NCBI GenBank assembly: GCA_028023455.1
Contig: JAQFVV010007230.1
Coordinates: 1 to 64,000, forward strand
Length of the DNA: 64,000 bases
Reading direction: 5' to 3'
From: Epiperipatus broadwayi
Taxonomy: Eukaryota; Onychophora; Udeonychophora; Euonychophora; Peripatidae
A program made the translations under genes and the position numbers. The notes beneath the pieces are model-generated. The model ran no database searches. It was not told the origin of the DNA and saw only the letters and a program-made list of their open reading frames with translations. Numbering within the stretch: position 1 is the first letter of the stretch; every line of letters starts with the position of its first letter. This document shows positions 49,553-60,011 of the stretch, in pieces.

Positions 49553-49609
49553 TTTAATGGCAGTTGAGGCAGGTTAGAAAGTAACCGAAAGTACTTCTGC
49601 GGATTTAAA
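49553..49609 (+). ncRNA. Degenerate hammerhead-like fold, right Penelope arm
   Basis: Same sequence and fold as in the left arm, on the opposite strand: TTTAATGGCAG, TTGAGGCA core, GGTTA-GAAAG-TAACC helix II, GAAA, AGTACT helix III, then CTGCGGATTTAAA. The two copies are identical over the fold, so the core changes were present before the arms were duplicated. Confidence 0.45.
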
Positions 49610-49648
49610 GATTGTCTGTAATTGTTTGTAAACCGTTAAAAATATTAT

Positions 49649-50840
49649 ATATATATATATTGTAACCTTCTGCATAGGTACCAGAAGTATCAGTAACATC
49701 TGATGGCATCTTACTAAAAAAAAAAGTGAAATAACTTGAAATTTAATTTTTTTTTATTAATGACCTAAAACTATGTGTAAAAGCACTTATAGATATAATT
49801 TGAAGGTTTTGAGATGTTTAATATTTATCTTTAGTGAATTATTAATAATAGAAAGGGGGTGGCTTGTCACAGAAGTTGTCAGTTTAGTTTAACTTGATCC
49901 AAGTTTGTTTTATTTGTCAGCAGAACAGTATTGATATTTGTTTAGATAATTCTCTGGTTTATTAGCTTATAATATTTCAATCCATAGTAGAATGCAATAC
50001 GTTTGGCTCATCATCATAGAAACTTTCATTTTAATCAGATCAGTTTAGTTCCTGTGGTACATTATTTGTGAATGTTCATGTATGCTTGGGCCATCTTTCA
50101 GCTTCATTTTCCATTCATATACTTCATTGTACTACCAAATATCATGTCTCATAGCAAAATATTTGATTTCATAACCAATAGCTTGAATAACCAGCTTAAT
50201 TACATTTTAAATGAATCAATGGATCACTTGATCACTGAATTATTAAACAACAATTATACTATTAAATATTTTATTTGCTAACATAATTATCATTAGTTCT
50301 ATTCTGTTACTTTAGAAATACAAAATATTTTATTCTTGGTTCAATTTATTTAATATTTTAAAAGACAAAATTATTATTTTTTCTTTCTTTCTTTTTCAAG
50401 ACAAGAGAGTTTCTTACATATTTTATAGCAAATTAATTTCAGTGCAATGGGTGGAGCAATTGTGTTTCTAGAGCATTGAACTTTCAAATGACCTTGGATT
50501 ATTGGAAGAACAGATACTTGGATAATGATTTGAGATATATAAAGAGAGGATCTTTTTACAAATATTTTACTTTTACTTCACTTTGCTTTCTGATTTTATC
50601 ATTTCTCTCCCAATAAAAGGTTTTATTAGTACAATTTTCTTTCTACCAGTTAATTCTTTCATGGTCCAAGGTCTAAAGTAAAGGTTATTATTGATTTTTT
50701 GGATAAAAAACAGCTCAGAAAATTTACTGGAAAAATAAGGAAGTAATATGAAGGCTTAAATAATGGTAAATAAGGTATATCACTTGCTTTTAACTGACTA
50801 GTTTAAATTCTAAAATCATCGTTTGAGATATGTATGTATG
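49649..50840. other. AT-rich spacer; element-like end at 49661
   Basis: TGTAACCTTCTGCATAGG follows a (TA)n run at 49661 and resembles the 5' ends of the TGTAACG and LTR elements, but no matching 3' end was found. The frame at 50072-50281 has no motif. Confidence 0.35.
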
Positions 50841-50847
50841 CTATATT

Positions 50848-51035
50848 ATAAACTATTTAACCTTAATTTCTAATATTAAAGAAATAATGGAAATGTGTGT
50901 TTATATTTCAAAATTATTTTACCTAAATCTTAATTTTAATATTAAAGAAGTCATTAAAATATATGTCTACCTTATAAATTTGATTTACTTAGATTTAACC
51001 TATAACACTAGAAAAATAACTGGAATGTATAGATT
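50848..51035 (+). repeat. Tandem repeat, about 80 bp x 2-3
   Basis: Units share TTATAAA, then TTAACCTTAATTT or TTACCTAAATCTTAATTT, then AATATTAAAGAA. The 111-codon frame at 50830-51165 is the repeat read as protein (NIKEIMEMCVYISKLFYLNL, NIKEVIKIYVYLINLIYLDL), not evidence for a gene. Confidence 0.6.
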
Positions 51036-51856
51036 TTATTATTATTTTGGAAATTTTTTGTTGAACTTTTTCATTAAACATCTCAGAGACTCTTTATTAA
51101 TAATTTTTGCTAACTATAAAGGAATGAAGTTTAAATGGAAAGTGTGTGCAGATAATTTATTCTAACCTGCTTTATTACTGTTATTGATAAAATATTTACC
51201 TAACCATTTTGTATCTAGAAATAAGAAACAAAAATGAGTGACATATAATTGATGAATTATTGACTTATCTCTAAATGTACTGAGAAACAGGCGAGTGGAA
51301 GAGTGTGAAATTGGATGTGAATTCCTTTTATTTATTGTTCTCCTCATTTGCAGTTAATTTTTTTTTAATAAAAAAAATATGTTATCAATAAATTTACGTG
51401 AATTTAAACGGATTTTATAAACTGATTAGTTATGTGCTTTGTGAATGGCTTTTAAAAACTCAGAACAAATGCTTGAACATATCTAATGAATTAAGTAATA
51501 AATTATTGCTCTACCTATGTCATAATAAATATTTATTGCCATAATGAAGAATTCTCATATATAATATTGCCAGCAGTTTCATTAGCTATTGCTAAAAACT
51601 TTGAAATGCTGATAAATTGGATCCAAATTAATAAGATTTACCTCCCTGCAGGAACTTGTTATCTGTCTATCAATATTTATACCTATATCAGTCATCATCA
51701 TCATTTAGTACATGACTAAGATATATCATATACAGATTATAAATAAACTTTCATTTCAACCCAAAAAAGGCTTAATGATGATTATTATTTTGTTAGCATT
51801 TGATAGACAGATGGATTTAAAAATTTGTCTTATGATTTTATTTTTATTATTATTAA

Positions 51857-52602
51857 CCCTTTTCCCGCGCCCGACGAGGCTCCTCGTCGACATCTGAAAT
51901 CACTCTAACTCAGTTCGTTTTCATACAAAAAAATTCGTTAAATACGTATTGAATTCGTTTTTAAAAGTTCTGTACGATGGTGACATCTTCCGATTTATTT
52001 TAGAAGTAAAAAATAGAAAAAAACGCATTTAAACCTAAACAAAGAAGGAACATTATTTGTGATTGGTTCTTAGCATGCTCTCAGCCGAAAAAGACATTCT
52101 GATTGGCTGGAAAGAACAAAGAAACTGCCTGATCAAAGAAAATAAAGAAAAACGCTGAGATTTTCATTTCGAATACGATTTAAATTATTATTAAATAATA
52201 TTTATGGAAATTAAACATAATTTTCAGAGAGAATAATAAAAAAACAAAATTATTTTCGAAAAATATTGAAGATTTTAGTCCAAATATTGAAGTTGTAGTA
52301 AAAAGAAATATTTACTTTTCTATAACGTAAAAGTCGATCTTTTTGTTTACATTATAACTTTTATGTTGCCGATGTTGAATATTTTAGAATAAATAAATAG
52401 CAATTTATTTTTGAAAGAACTTTCGTTTTTTTCATGACCTGAAAAATTAATTATATACTTTTTATAAATGTATCTGAGTTGAATTTAATATTATAGGCGA
52501 ATATGTTTTAACAATAGGCTTTGTCTTCAGTTTGTGGGTTGGCCAATTAAAAGATTTGATTTTTATCTGATACAACCAATGATAAAATTAGCGGTTTAAG
52601 GG
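51857..52602. mobile_element. piggyBac-type MITE, 746 bp
   Basis: Flanked by TTAA on both sides (51853-51856 and 52603-52606), the piggyBac target duplication. The ends are CCCTTTTCCCGC on the left and GCGGTTTAAGGG on the right, an inverted pair with mismatches. Just inside the left end is the near-perfect palindrome CGACGAGGCTCCTCGTCG (8-bp stem), a subterminal feature found in piggyBac relatives; the right end lacks it. No transposase frame, so it is non-autonomous and depended on a piggyBac transposase elsewhere. Confidence 0.8.
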
Positions 52603-52606
52603 TTAA

Positions 52607-55450
52607 TATTGCTTTCTCCAAGAATGTCTGAAAGGTATAATATGAAAAAATATTATACTGGGTAATTAATATTATTTTAATATAATTTTATTATGTATTT
52701 CTATTTCTATACAAGTATCCATTCATTATTTAATAGTTAACAGCTTATTTTTGAGAAGAGGTAGCTACATAAAATTTATTTTTTATTTTTGCATTTTCAA
52801 GAAGTTATCAAATAATTATTTCTTAATAATTGTTGTACTCAAAATTTAAAGATTTATTATTTATCCCAAACCAAATTTTTATTTTAATTTTGTGCTAATG
52901 TTGAATGCATTAAAAAATTATATTGTCTTTGCTTATTAAAACTTATTTTGCCTGGCTTATTTAATAATAATTAGTATATTTTCAAGTTAAAATATTATAC
53001 CTGTCAGAAAGGAAACATTTGTTCATTATTATCTTTACAATTTATTAATTAATGTTGTTATAATATTTCTTTATCGACTGTGATTTGAAATTGTTCATGC
53101 ATTATTATTATGTATCTGTCTGTTATTTAATACAGATATAATACTGTTTGAATTGAAAGAAGAAATAATTTAGTTCCCATCAATTTCAGATGATGAAATA
53201 TGTGCCTAGAGATGTGAAAAGCTTAGAAATGTATTTAAGTGTGAATTTATTATTTCTTTATTATGCTTAGATTGAAATGTATTTAGTGGCCATGCAGAAC
53301 AAAATTATTTATGTTATATAGTATATTGTCAGGGATAGAGATAAGCTCTCTCTTAATTTATTTGAGTATTTGCCATGAGTGGATTAGATAGTATATTATC
53401 CAGGATTGACAAAGCTCTTCCTTAGCTTGTTGAAATATTTGTTAGGAGTAGAATATATTCTCCAGATTTAGTACTTGTATTTTATGAATTATTGTATGAG
53501 AAGCCAAGTGGTGATTTCCCTTATTTTCTGGTTGATGAGACCATGTCCACACCAATTTGTTTTAAGTCTCAGAAATTAGACTTGGGAGCTACTGTGTACT
53601 GTTATTTAAATGATTAGAATTATGAAGGTCTTTTATTCCTCATGTGCCTTATGGGATGTTTTCCATCATTTATTCATAGCCAAGTGTAAGATAGTTTGCT
53701 GATCAAAAAAAGAAAATAAAGGTAGAATTGTTTTTTTTTATAGAACAGCTGAAGCAGAATTAGTATTAAAGCTTGGTTGGCCATTGTTATTATCTGTATT
53801 ATGATATTCATCCCAATGTCATAAGTAAACCAATAAGATTTAGTTATATTAATTATTTTGTAACAGATAGCATAATTCAGATACATGCATAAAATATTAT
53901 TAATTCGGAATGTATGGAGAAATCCACCATTAATGTGTAACTCTTTAATTATTGTTTCAAATCATTTTATATTAATTACTTAGATTTTATACCATCACTT
54001 CTCATAGTGTTTCATCCTCATCTGAATGAACAAGCAAAAGAAAAGAAAGTGTAGCTAATTAATAGAATTACTTATTTGGTTTGTGAAAGATAGCTTGACC
54101 TCTTACTCTTAGATTTGAACCCCTCTCATATTATTTGATGTGCATTTGAAGTAAAATGACAAGAACTTTAGTTTTACTTTATAATTTTAATGCCAGGGTT
54201 TAACAGAGTTTTATTTTTCATGAGCATATCCGAAGTGATTGATAGCTTGAGTGCACTGAAAATAAAATACCAAATATAGTATAATTTTATATTTAATTAT
54301 CTTAGTGTAGTATTATAATGTTTCTGTGTCATATGTTTATCAGAAGTGATTGATAGCTTGAGTAAATTTTGCAAGGAAAATATCAAGAAGTTTAGTTTGT
54401 GTTATTATTTTAGTACTAGCATTATGATGTTTCTTTAATAGGTCTATCAGAATGCACTGATAGCTGGCATATGTTAAAATAAAATACAAAAAGTTATCTT
54501 TATGTTATTTGCTCTTATGTAGACCATTTAACCACTAATGTTGGAATCATCAAAAACATGTATATGCGTAAACTATAAAACTAAATGTTTATTTAAATTA
54601 TCTTGTAAATAAATGTTTTATTTATTTAAAGTTGTATTCAGAATTCTTCTTTGACATGCATTCATGTTCTATATTTTCACACATGATCCCACATTTACAT
54701 ATCCAATATGATATGATGGCAATATTCCATAATTTAATGATGAATATGTCCAGATCTGATGATGTTGTTTTTCTTGATTCAAATACTTATGAAATGTTGA
54801 TTATTTAATAGTTTTCAAAAAAATTTCATTACTCAGTTATTATTTAGATGATGAATTGAAATCAAAATGCACCCTATTTTTTTTTATTATCTAACTACCA
54901 TTATTTTACTAGGATATTACCTAATTTGTATCATTACTTTTATAATAGTAATTAGTAGTTGTTGGAAGGTATATTTAAAATTAAGCCATGCAATAAAGTA
55001 ATTCCCTGAGATATTCACTTATTATTTAAATTAAACATTAATTCAGTTACTTAGTTTAAATTATTGTACAATTAAAAGTTAAGTAATGTTATATTTTATT
55101 TTGTATTTAGTTATAAATTACTATACAGTATAGTTAATCAGCATTACAGTAGAGGTTGTTTAATGCATGTGAATGATAAGAGATGAGGTATAGACTATAA
55201 CTTGTCAATTTACATGGTAGAACTTTACCAATTTTAATTCATTTATTTAAAAAAAAAAATAGATGTTTTGTTCATATACATAATGTTTCCTCCCATGTCT
55301 AATATACATTTTACACCCTATAGACTTCTGTATCCCCCAACTGAGCTAAACTAAGGTAGAACATCATTTCAAGAGCCTCATTAAAAATTTTAAAGCAAGA
55401 TCGGACTAGTAGTTTATTCTATGATCAATAGAATTGGCATCCTCAGGTAT
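52607..55450. other. AT-rich DNA with two tandem-repeat patches
   Basis: 53318-53463 holds two units of about 73 bp (TAGTATATTGTCAGGGAT and TAGTATATTATCCAGGAT start them). 54222-54510 holds three units of about 110 bp around CAGAAGTGATTGATAGCTTG. Nothing else is recognised. Confidence 0.5.
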
Positions 55451-55499
55451 TTGTGGATAGGAAAGGCAGGAGAGGTGTTGGGAGAGGGTTACAATATAA

Positions 55500-57068
55500 T
55501 TCAAAAATAAATAGTACATAATTCTCTGAAATTTCTAGATGACAAGGTTGTTGGTACAGTAGATATGTACAGACCAATATTTTTCTCTGGCCATGTCAGA
55601 AACTGTCACTTGAATTTTGGCATGACTTATTTACAAAAACTACTAAAACCCTATGGTACAATGACAAGGTTTGATTATATCCTTGAAAGAAGAGCTCAAG
55701 TGCCTGTCCAGACCAACTCAATGATTTTTTCAATTGCTCTGTCCAAATTAATATTGCCACTGGATATTCCTACTATTCCCCATGCTGGGACTGCCCTGAT
55801 TATAATTTTTTGGGGACATACCATCGCAGTGGTTTTTTGTTGATCACACTCATCTGGTGATAGATTGCCTGAGAAGATTAATGCAACTGATACAATAGCA
55901 GAAGATCAAAATTTCACTAGTGTGAGGGGGGCTATCCCACCCTCCAACCACACTAGTTTACACTCTCATGAAGATAGTCAACAACTTTAATCAGACAATC
56001 TACTTATGGTAAATCCATTGGATCTTGACAAGGATACATAATCTCTAAAACCTAATCAAACTCAAGCATCTGATCTTTTATTAGAAATTCAAACAGACCT
56101 AACCAAAGCTTCACCACCTCAATACTCAAATGTACAACTCAAAAAACTGAACCAAGTTCTCCTGACACTCAGTCTGTTTAGACAATGGTGGAAGACTCGA
56201 CTAGGTCATGACCTAAGTCCAAAAGAAAATCAATGAAAAGGGAGGGACCAAAAATAAACTCCCTATCATTATCTCATTCAGGGAAAAGTTCTTTGAATGA
56301 GATTCAATATCATCTGAAGAATAAGGGAAAGAAATTAAAATCCAATAACCAATAACTGATTGATTTTATGCATCCATTCTTGACTTTTATCGAGAAGTGC
56401 AATGAATATCAGCAGCTAACACACATTCAGAATCCACAAACCACAAGTTCTGGTGATCAAAGTGAACCAGATCTCTGTGCTTACTTTGATAATGATTGGC
56501 ACCTATTTGTTAATGATAAGTATAAAGAAAGATGGGGGCAGAACCAATCCAAAGTTTGGTTCCATTTCATAATCAATTGTGAAATACAACAAAATTATCT
56601 AGGTATCTTAATCAGGGGTGAATTGTTAATAGCAAGAACCCTAGAACACACAATTTTTCCTAAAAGTTCTAGTTGGTTCACTGCATTTCAAGCTGGAGTC
56701 ATGAAACTGGGTGTGTCACTGGCTGCAGCCACAGACCACAAATGAGTTGATTTGTTTATAGATGATTTCAAGCTTAGATTCCAAGGCATTGAGCAGCTCA
56801 ATTATTGGGATCTGAGTTTAATCAAAAAATAATTTGCTTCTTGGGCTTTCAAGTCCATAGTGATTTGTGACTATAGTCAACTTGTAATTATTGCATTAAT
56901 GTCTGTGACTGTGTGGAGCTACACCGAATATTGCTAACTTTTGCTTTTCAGTATTATCCATCATCAATTTTGTGAAATTAATATGGACAGTATTATGTTA
57001 TTACTGTAGTTGTACATTGTAAATCATAACCGTGTAAATTCAACGTTTAATAAACATCTTTAAAAAAG
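55500..57068 (+). pseudogene. ORF1-like retroelement remnant or retropseudogene
   Basis: Several plus-strand frames in series, richer in G+C than their surroundings. 55565-55843 includes FFSGHVRNCHLNFG. 55860-56340 is Gln/Thr/Pro-rich with repeated stops. 56368-56745 is a cleaner 125-codon stretch (FDNDWHLFVNDKYKERWGQN, then VWFHFIINCEIQQNYLGILI) that stays in frame past two stops to FIDDFKLRFQGIEQLNYWDL. A Cys/aromatic patch, a Gln/Thr/Lys-rich linker and a C-terminal globular part recall ORF1-type proteins. The unit ends with TTTAATAAACATCTTTAAAA, a poly(A) signal and short A tail, so it looks retroposed. No RT follows. I do not recognise the protein family, and a host retropseudogene is possible. 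Confidence 0.4.
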
Positions 57069-58316
57069 TATAAACAATTGAAATAATCATTGCTTTGTCA
57101 AATAATCACGATAGCAATAAAGACAGTCAATTAAATTATAAATTGTTAATTAGAAGATATTTCATAATTACTATTTATAAAAAAATATAAGAGGATAATT
57201 ATAATGTATTAGTTTTTAAATACATTAATTTTAAATTTAAACTATTTTAAATATGACTTGAGTTATTATTTTGTTCAAAATATTAAAATTTATTTACAAG
57301 TGTATTGAATATTCTTTCAGAAATTATACTTCTGAAAAGCTTAATTATTATAAAATAGTTAATAGTTAATTAGAACAAAGTATATGCTTGTTAATTAAGT
57401 GAAGAAAATATGTATTTGTTATAAAAAGTAAAATCTGCTTTTAACCAATATTAACGTTTACTTATGGTTATAGTAGTATTTTATTGCTTATATTAGTATA
57501 ATTAAAAAAAAGTATAAGTTATAATTGTGCCAGCCTTGGTCAAAAAAATATTTACCCACTTGAAAATATAAGAGTATGGAAAAATATTTGTATTGTTTAT
57601 TTGGGAAGGATATGAAAACTTAATCGTTGAAATTGAATTACTAGAAATCTAATTTATTGTCAATCTTATTAAAACAATTCTGTAATTTTAAATTTGTTCT
57701 GGTGAAATTTGTAAACAATTGTCTCACTGGAAAAGTCTTAGGTTTCATATGATGTAAATAAAACTTAAATTGTGTGTTTTTTTTGTAAATTATGAAAATT
57801 TGTGTTTATAATAAATTGTTGATTTTTGTGTGAAATCTAAAGTTTTGTCGTTTTGCCATTGTTTATGTTTTTCTATTTCTATTTGTCATCATCACAGATC
57901 TTAAATTTGATTCAATATTTACATTATATTTAAATTGCACACAGATAATAAATTACTTTATTTGAAAATATTCATTATATTAATGAAAATGACTTATGAC
58001 GATAATGGTTTTATCAAAGTGTATATGATAATTGGTTCATAAGATTTAATTGCTTCATAAAAAACTGTTGAAGAAATCAAAATCGATCAGATTATGCACA
58101 AAAGTGTGAGGTTTAATCAACACATATGTTTATTTCATGGCAGATTTAAAAAATTTCTGTTGTGTATTTAAAATTAGTAACAATCAATAATATTACGATT
58201 TGTTTTATTTTGCATTCAAATATAGAACTTTTTTAAGATGTGTAAGCAAAGCTATATTTGGATATCTCTATGCCAATTACTTTATTAAAGAAATATTTAC
58301 TAAGGCAATAAACTTA
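57069..58316. other. AT-rich spacer, nothing recognised
   Basis: No coding frame, repeat boundary or RNA gene seen. Confidence 0.6.
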
Positions 58317-58375
58317 AAGCTTGTGTGGTTAAAAATGTGAAGGTAGGAACCTCTACAGGTTTTAACCACAAGCTT
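58317..58375. other. Hairpin with 16-bp stem, miRNA-precursor-like
   Basis: AAGCTTGTGTGGTTAAAA (58317-58334) pairs with TTTTAACCACAAGCTT (58360-58375) with a two-base bulge. The loop of about 25 bases holds a small AGGT/ACCT stem. The 59-base length suits a microRNA precursor. The alternative is a short palindromic transposon remnant. Confidence 0.35.
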
Positions 58376-58497
58376 ACGCATTGGAAGAAAATAAACTTTA
58401 CTTAAATATTTGAATTATAAGATTAATGGTATTATATTTATACTATTAAAAGTTATTGTTATTATTAATATTATTTATGGCCATCATGAGAGATGTA

Positions 58498-58936
58498 GAG
58501 GATACCTTTTATTCCTGCATAAATACTATATCTTGTATTGTAGAGAGAAGTATTCATTTATTACTTAACACTCTCAAAAGATGCATGCACAATTAGCTTG
58601 AAAGGCTGATCTTTGAATGTAATACAATTGTACACATAGTGTCATATAAAGTTTTAGTTAGAGTGACGTTTAGTAAATTCTAGACAATTTCACCGATGTC
58701 ATTCATTCAAACATGTAAATAGTAATTTAAAGTGAGAATTCTACTCTCATGCTTTCCTCTACAGTACTTCAGATTTGCTCATATAAAAGAATTTGAGTCA
58801 TAGGAATAAGAGGATTCCTTTTATTCCTGCATAAATACTATATCTTGTATTGTAGAGAGAAGTATTCATTTATTACTTAACATTCTCAAAAGACGCATGC
58901 ACAATTAGCTTGAAAGGCTGATCTTTGAATGTAATA
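58498..58936 (+). repeat. 126-bp direct repeat, two copies 313 bp apart
   Basis: 58498-58623 and 58811-58936 share CCTTTTATTCCTGCATAAAT, GTAGAGAGAAGTATTCATTT and AGCTTGAAAGGCTGATCTTT, with only a few differences. The segment between is unique. Likely a segmental tandem duplication of about 313 bp with decay outside this core. Confidence 0.75.
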
Positions 58937-59699
58937 ATCCAAATTATAACATTATATTTCTTATATTAGAATAGAGATTTTTCTTAAATTAATTCAAAAC
59001 CCTGTAAGATCTAAAGTAATTAATTTTACAATTCAGTTATCATATTGCAGAGCAAAGTTATTATAGTTGGTTTAATAATATTATTATTCTACTTTTTTCT
59101 AAATTTTGTCAGGGTTATTTGATTTTCATACAAGTGCCCTTTGTTATCCAGTATCCTATGCATTGTTCTTTCTATAATATGATATCCATGAGGTAAAGAT
59201 TAAAACATAATAAAGATTTAGATCAAGATTTACTTCAAATTAAAATTAGAATATTATTTAATTTTTATAATAAATTTTACTATTTTTATTCTTAAATATT
59301 TAGTTGGAATATTATTTTAACTCTATTTAAACAGAATTATTATAGTTAGTCATAGAGATCTGATTGTACTTCTTAAAAGGTTGGAATTCCATGGTATTTC
59401 TATGCAATCAAGTATGTGTCTTTGATACTTATTTGACTTTAAAGCAGTATGTACACTTTAGCATAAGAACACAGTCTCATAATGAAATTTATTATCATTC
59501 TTATATTATTATTATTCTGAGCTAGGATATTATTCATTAATAAGTAATTATTTGTTAAACAACTAAACATCACATGATCACCATCTCTTATGCTAGCACA
59601 TAACTGTTATTAAACAGGCAAAACTCTCCATACAGTAGTGCCACCCTGTTTCAAACAGAATAATCAATGGATACCAGAAGGCTTGTGCATAAAATCCCC

Positions 59700-59760
59700 A
59701 TCTAGTGCCTACTCATCCAACATCCCCAGACTAATTTCTGATTTTTGGCCTTCATCAGTA
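59700..59760 (-). ncRNA. Hammerhead half-motif, left arm of copy 2
   Basis: Minus strand: intact core CTGATGA, weak helix II, GAAA intact, helix III AT-TA-GT, then C, then the 3' strand of helix I (TGGGGATGTTGGAT). The 5' strand of helix I is missing because the palindrome centre lies directly upstream. It could only be completed by sequence from another molecule. Confidence 0.4.
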
Positions 59761-59831
59761 GTTAAGTAGAGATAAATGGTGGCTGCTGGAGGGTTGCATT
59801 ATATCCTAAGATCTAGGTGCAGTGCTCTTAG

Positions 59832-59890
59832 ATCCAAGGCTTCTCACTGATGAAGGTCACAAGCCAAAAACTAGTGTGGGGATGTTGGAT
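59832..59890 (+). ncRNA. Hammerhead ribozyme motif, right arm of copy 2
   Basis: Helix I ATCCAA/TTGGAT, internal loop GGCT/ATG, then TCTCA/TGGGG with wobble pairs. Core CTGATGA (59847-59853) intact. Helix II GGT-CACAA-GCC. The second core strand reads AAAA where GAAA is expected, and the cleavage position is G instead of C. Both changes predict an inactive copy, but the fold is complete. Confidence 0.55.
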
Positions 59891-60011
59891 GAGTAGGCAC
59901 TACATGGGTATTTTATGCACAATCCTTCTGGCATCCATTGATTAATCTGGTTGTCCCAGGATGGCACTACTGTATGGAGAGTTTTGCTTGTTTACGTAAT
60001 TATTTGTTTAA

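Larger units (their letters stand above)
48469..49648 (-). mobile_element. Penelope-like element, 5'-truncated, between 178-bp inverted arms
   Basis: The arms 48469-48646 and 49471-49648 are inverted copies at about 95 percent identity. They share ATAATATTTTTAACGGTTTA, GTACTTCTGCGGATTTAAAG and other blocks. Between them lie the RT C-terminus and the GIY-YIG endonuclease of a Penelope-like element, both on the minus strand. The inner end of the left arm overlaps the protein C-terminus (NIKIRDSWNLN), so the right arm is an inverted copy of the element's 3' end, including its last codons, joined to a truncated RT. Terminal inverted copies of this kind fit the aberrant integrations known for Penelope-like elements. 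Each arm carries a damaged hammerhead-like fold. Confidence 0.8.
59560..59995. mobile_element. Hammerhead-bearing foldback retroposon, copy 2
   Basis: A 436-bp relative of the element at 10238-11094, flanked by a 16-bp target duplication with one mismatch (59544-59559 and 59996-60011, GTAATTATTTGTTWAA). Left arm about 59620-59760 pairs with 59845-59985. The single-copy centre (59761-59844) holds the GTGGCTGCTGGAGGGTTGCA block also present in each arm of copy 1. The left tip CATCACATGATCAC matches the tip of copy 1. The long target duplication is typical of target-primed retroposition. No coding potential. Confidence 0.75.

Noticed and set aside
50830-51165. 111-codon gene
   Set aside because: The frame follows a degenerate tandem repeat of about 80 bp; the protein repeat is a by-product.
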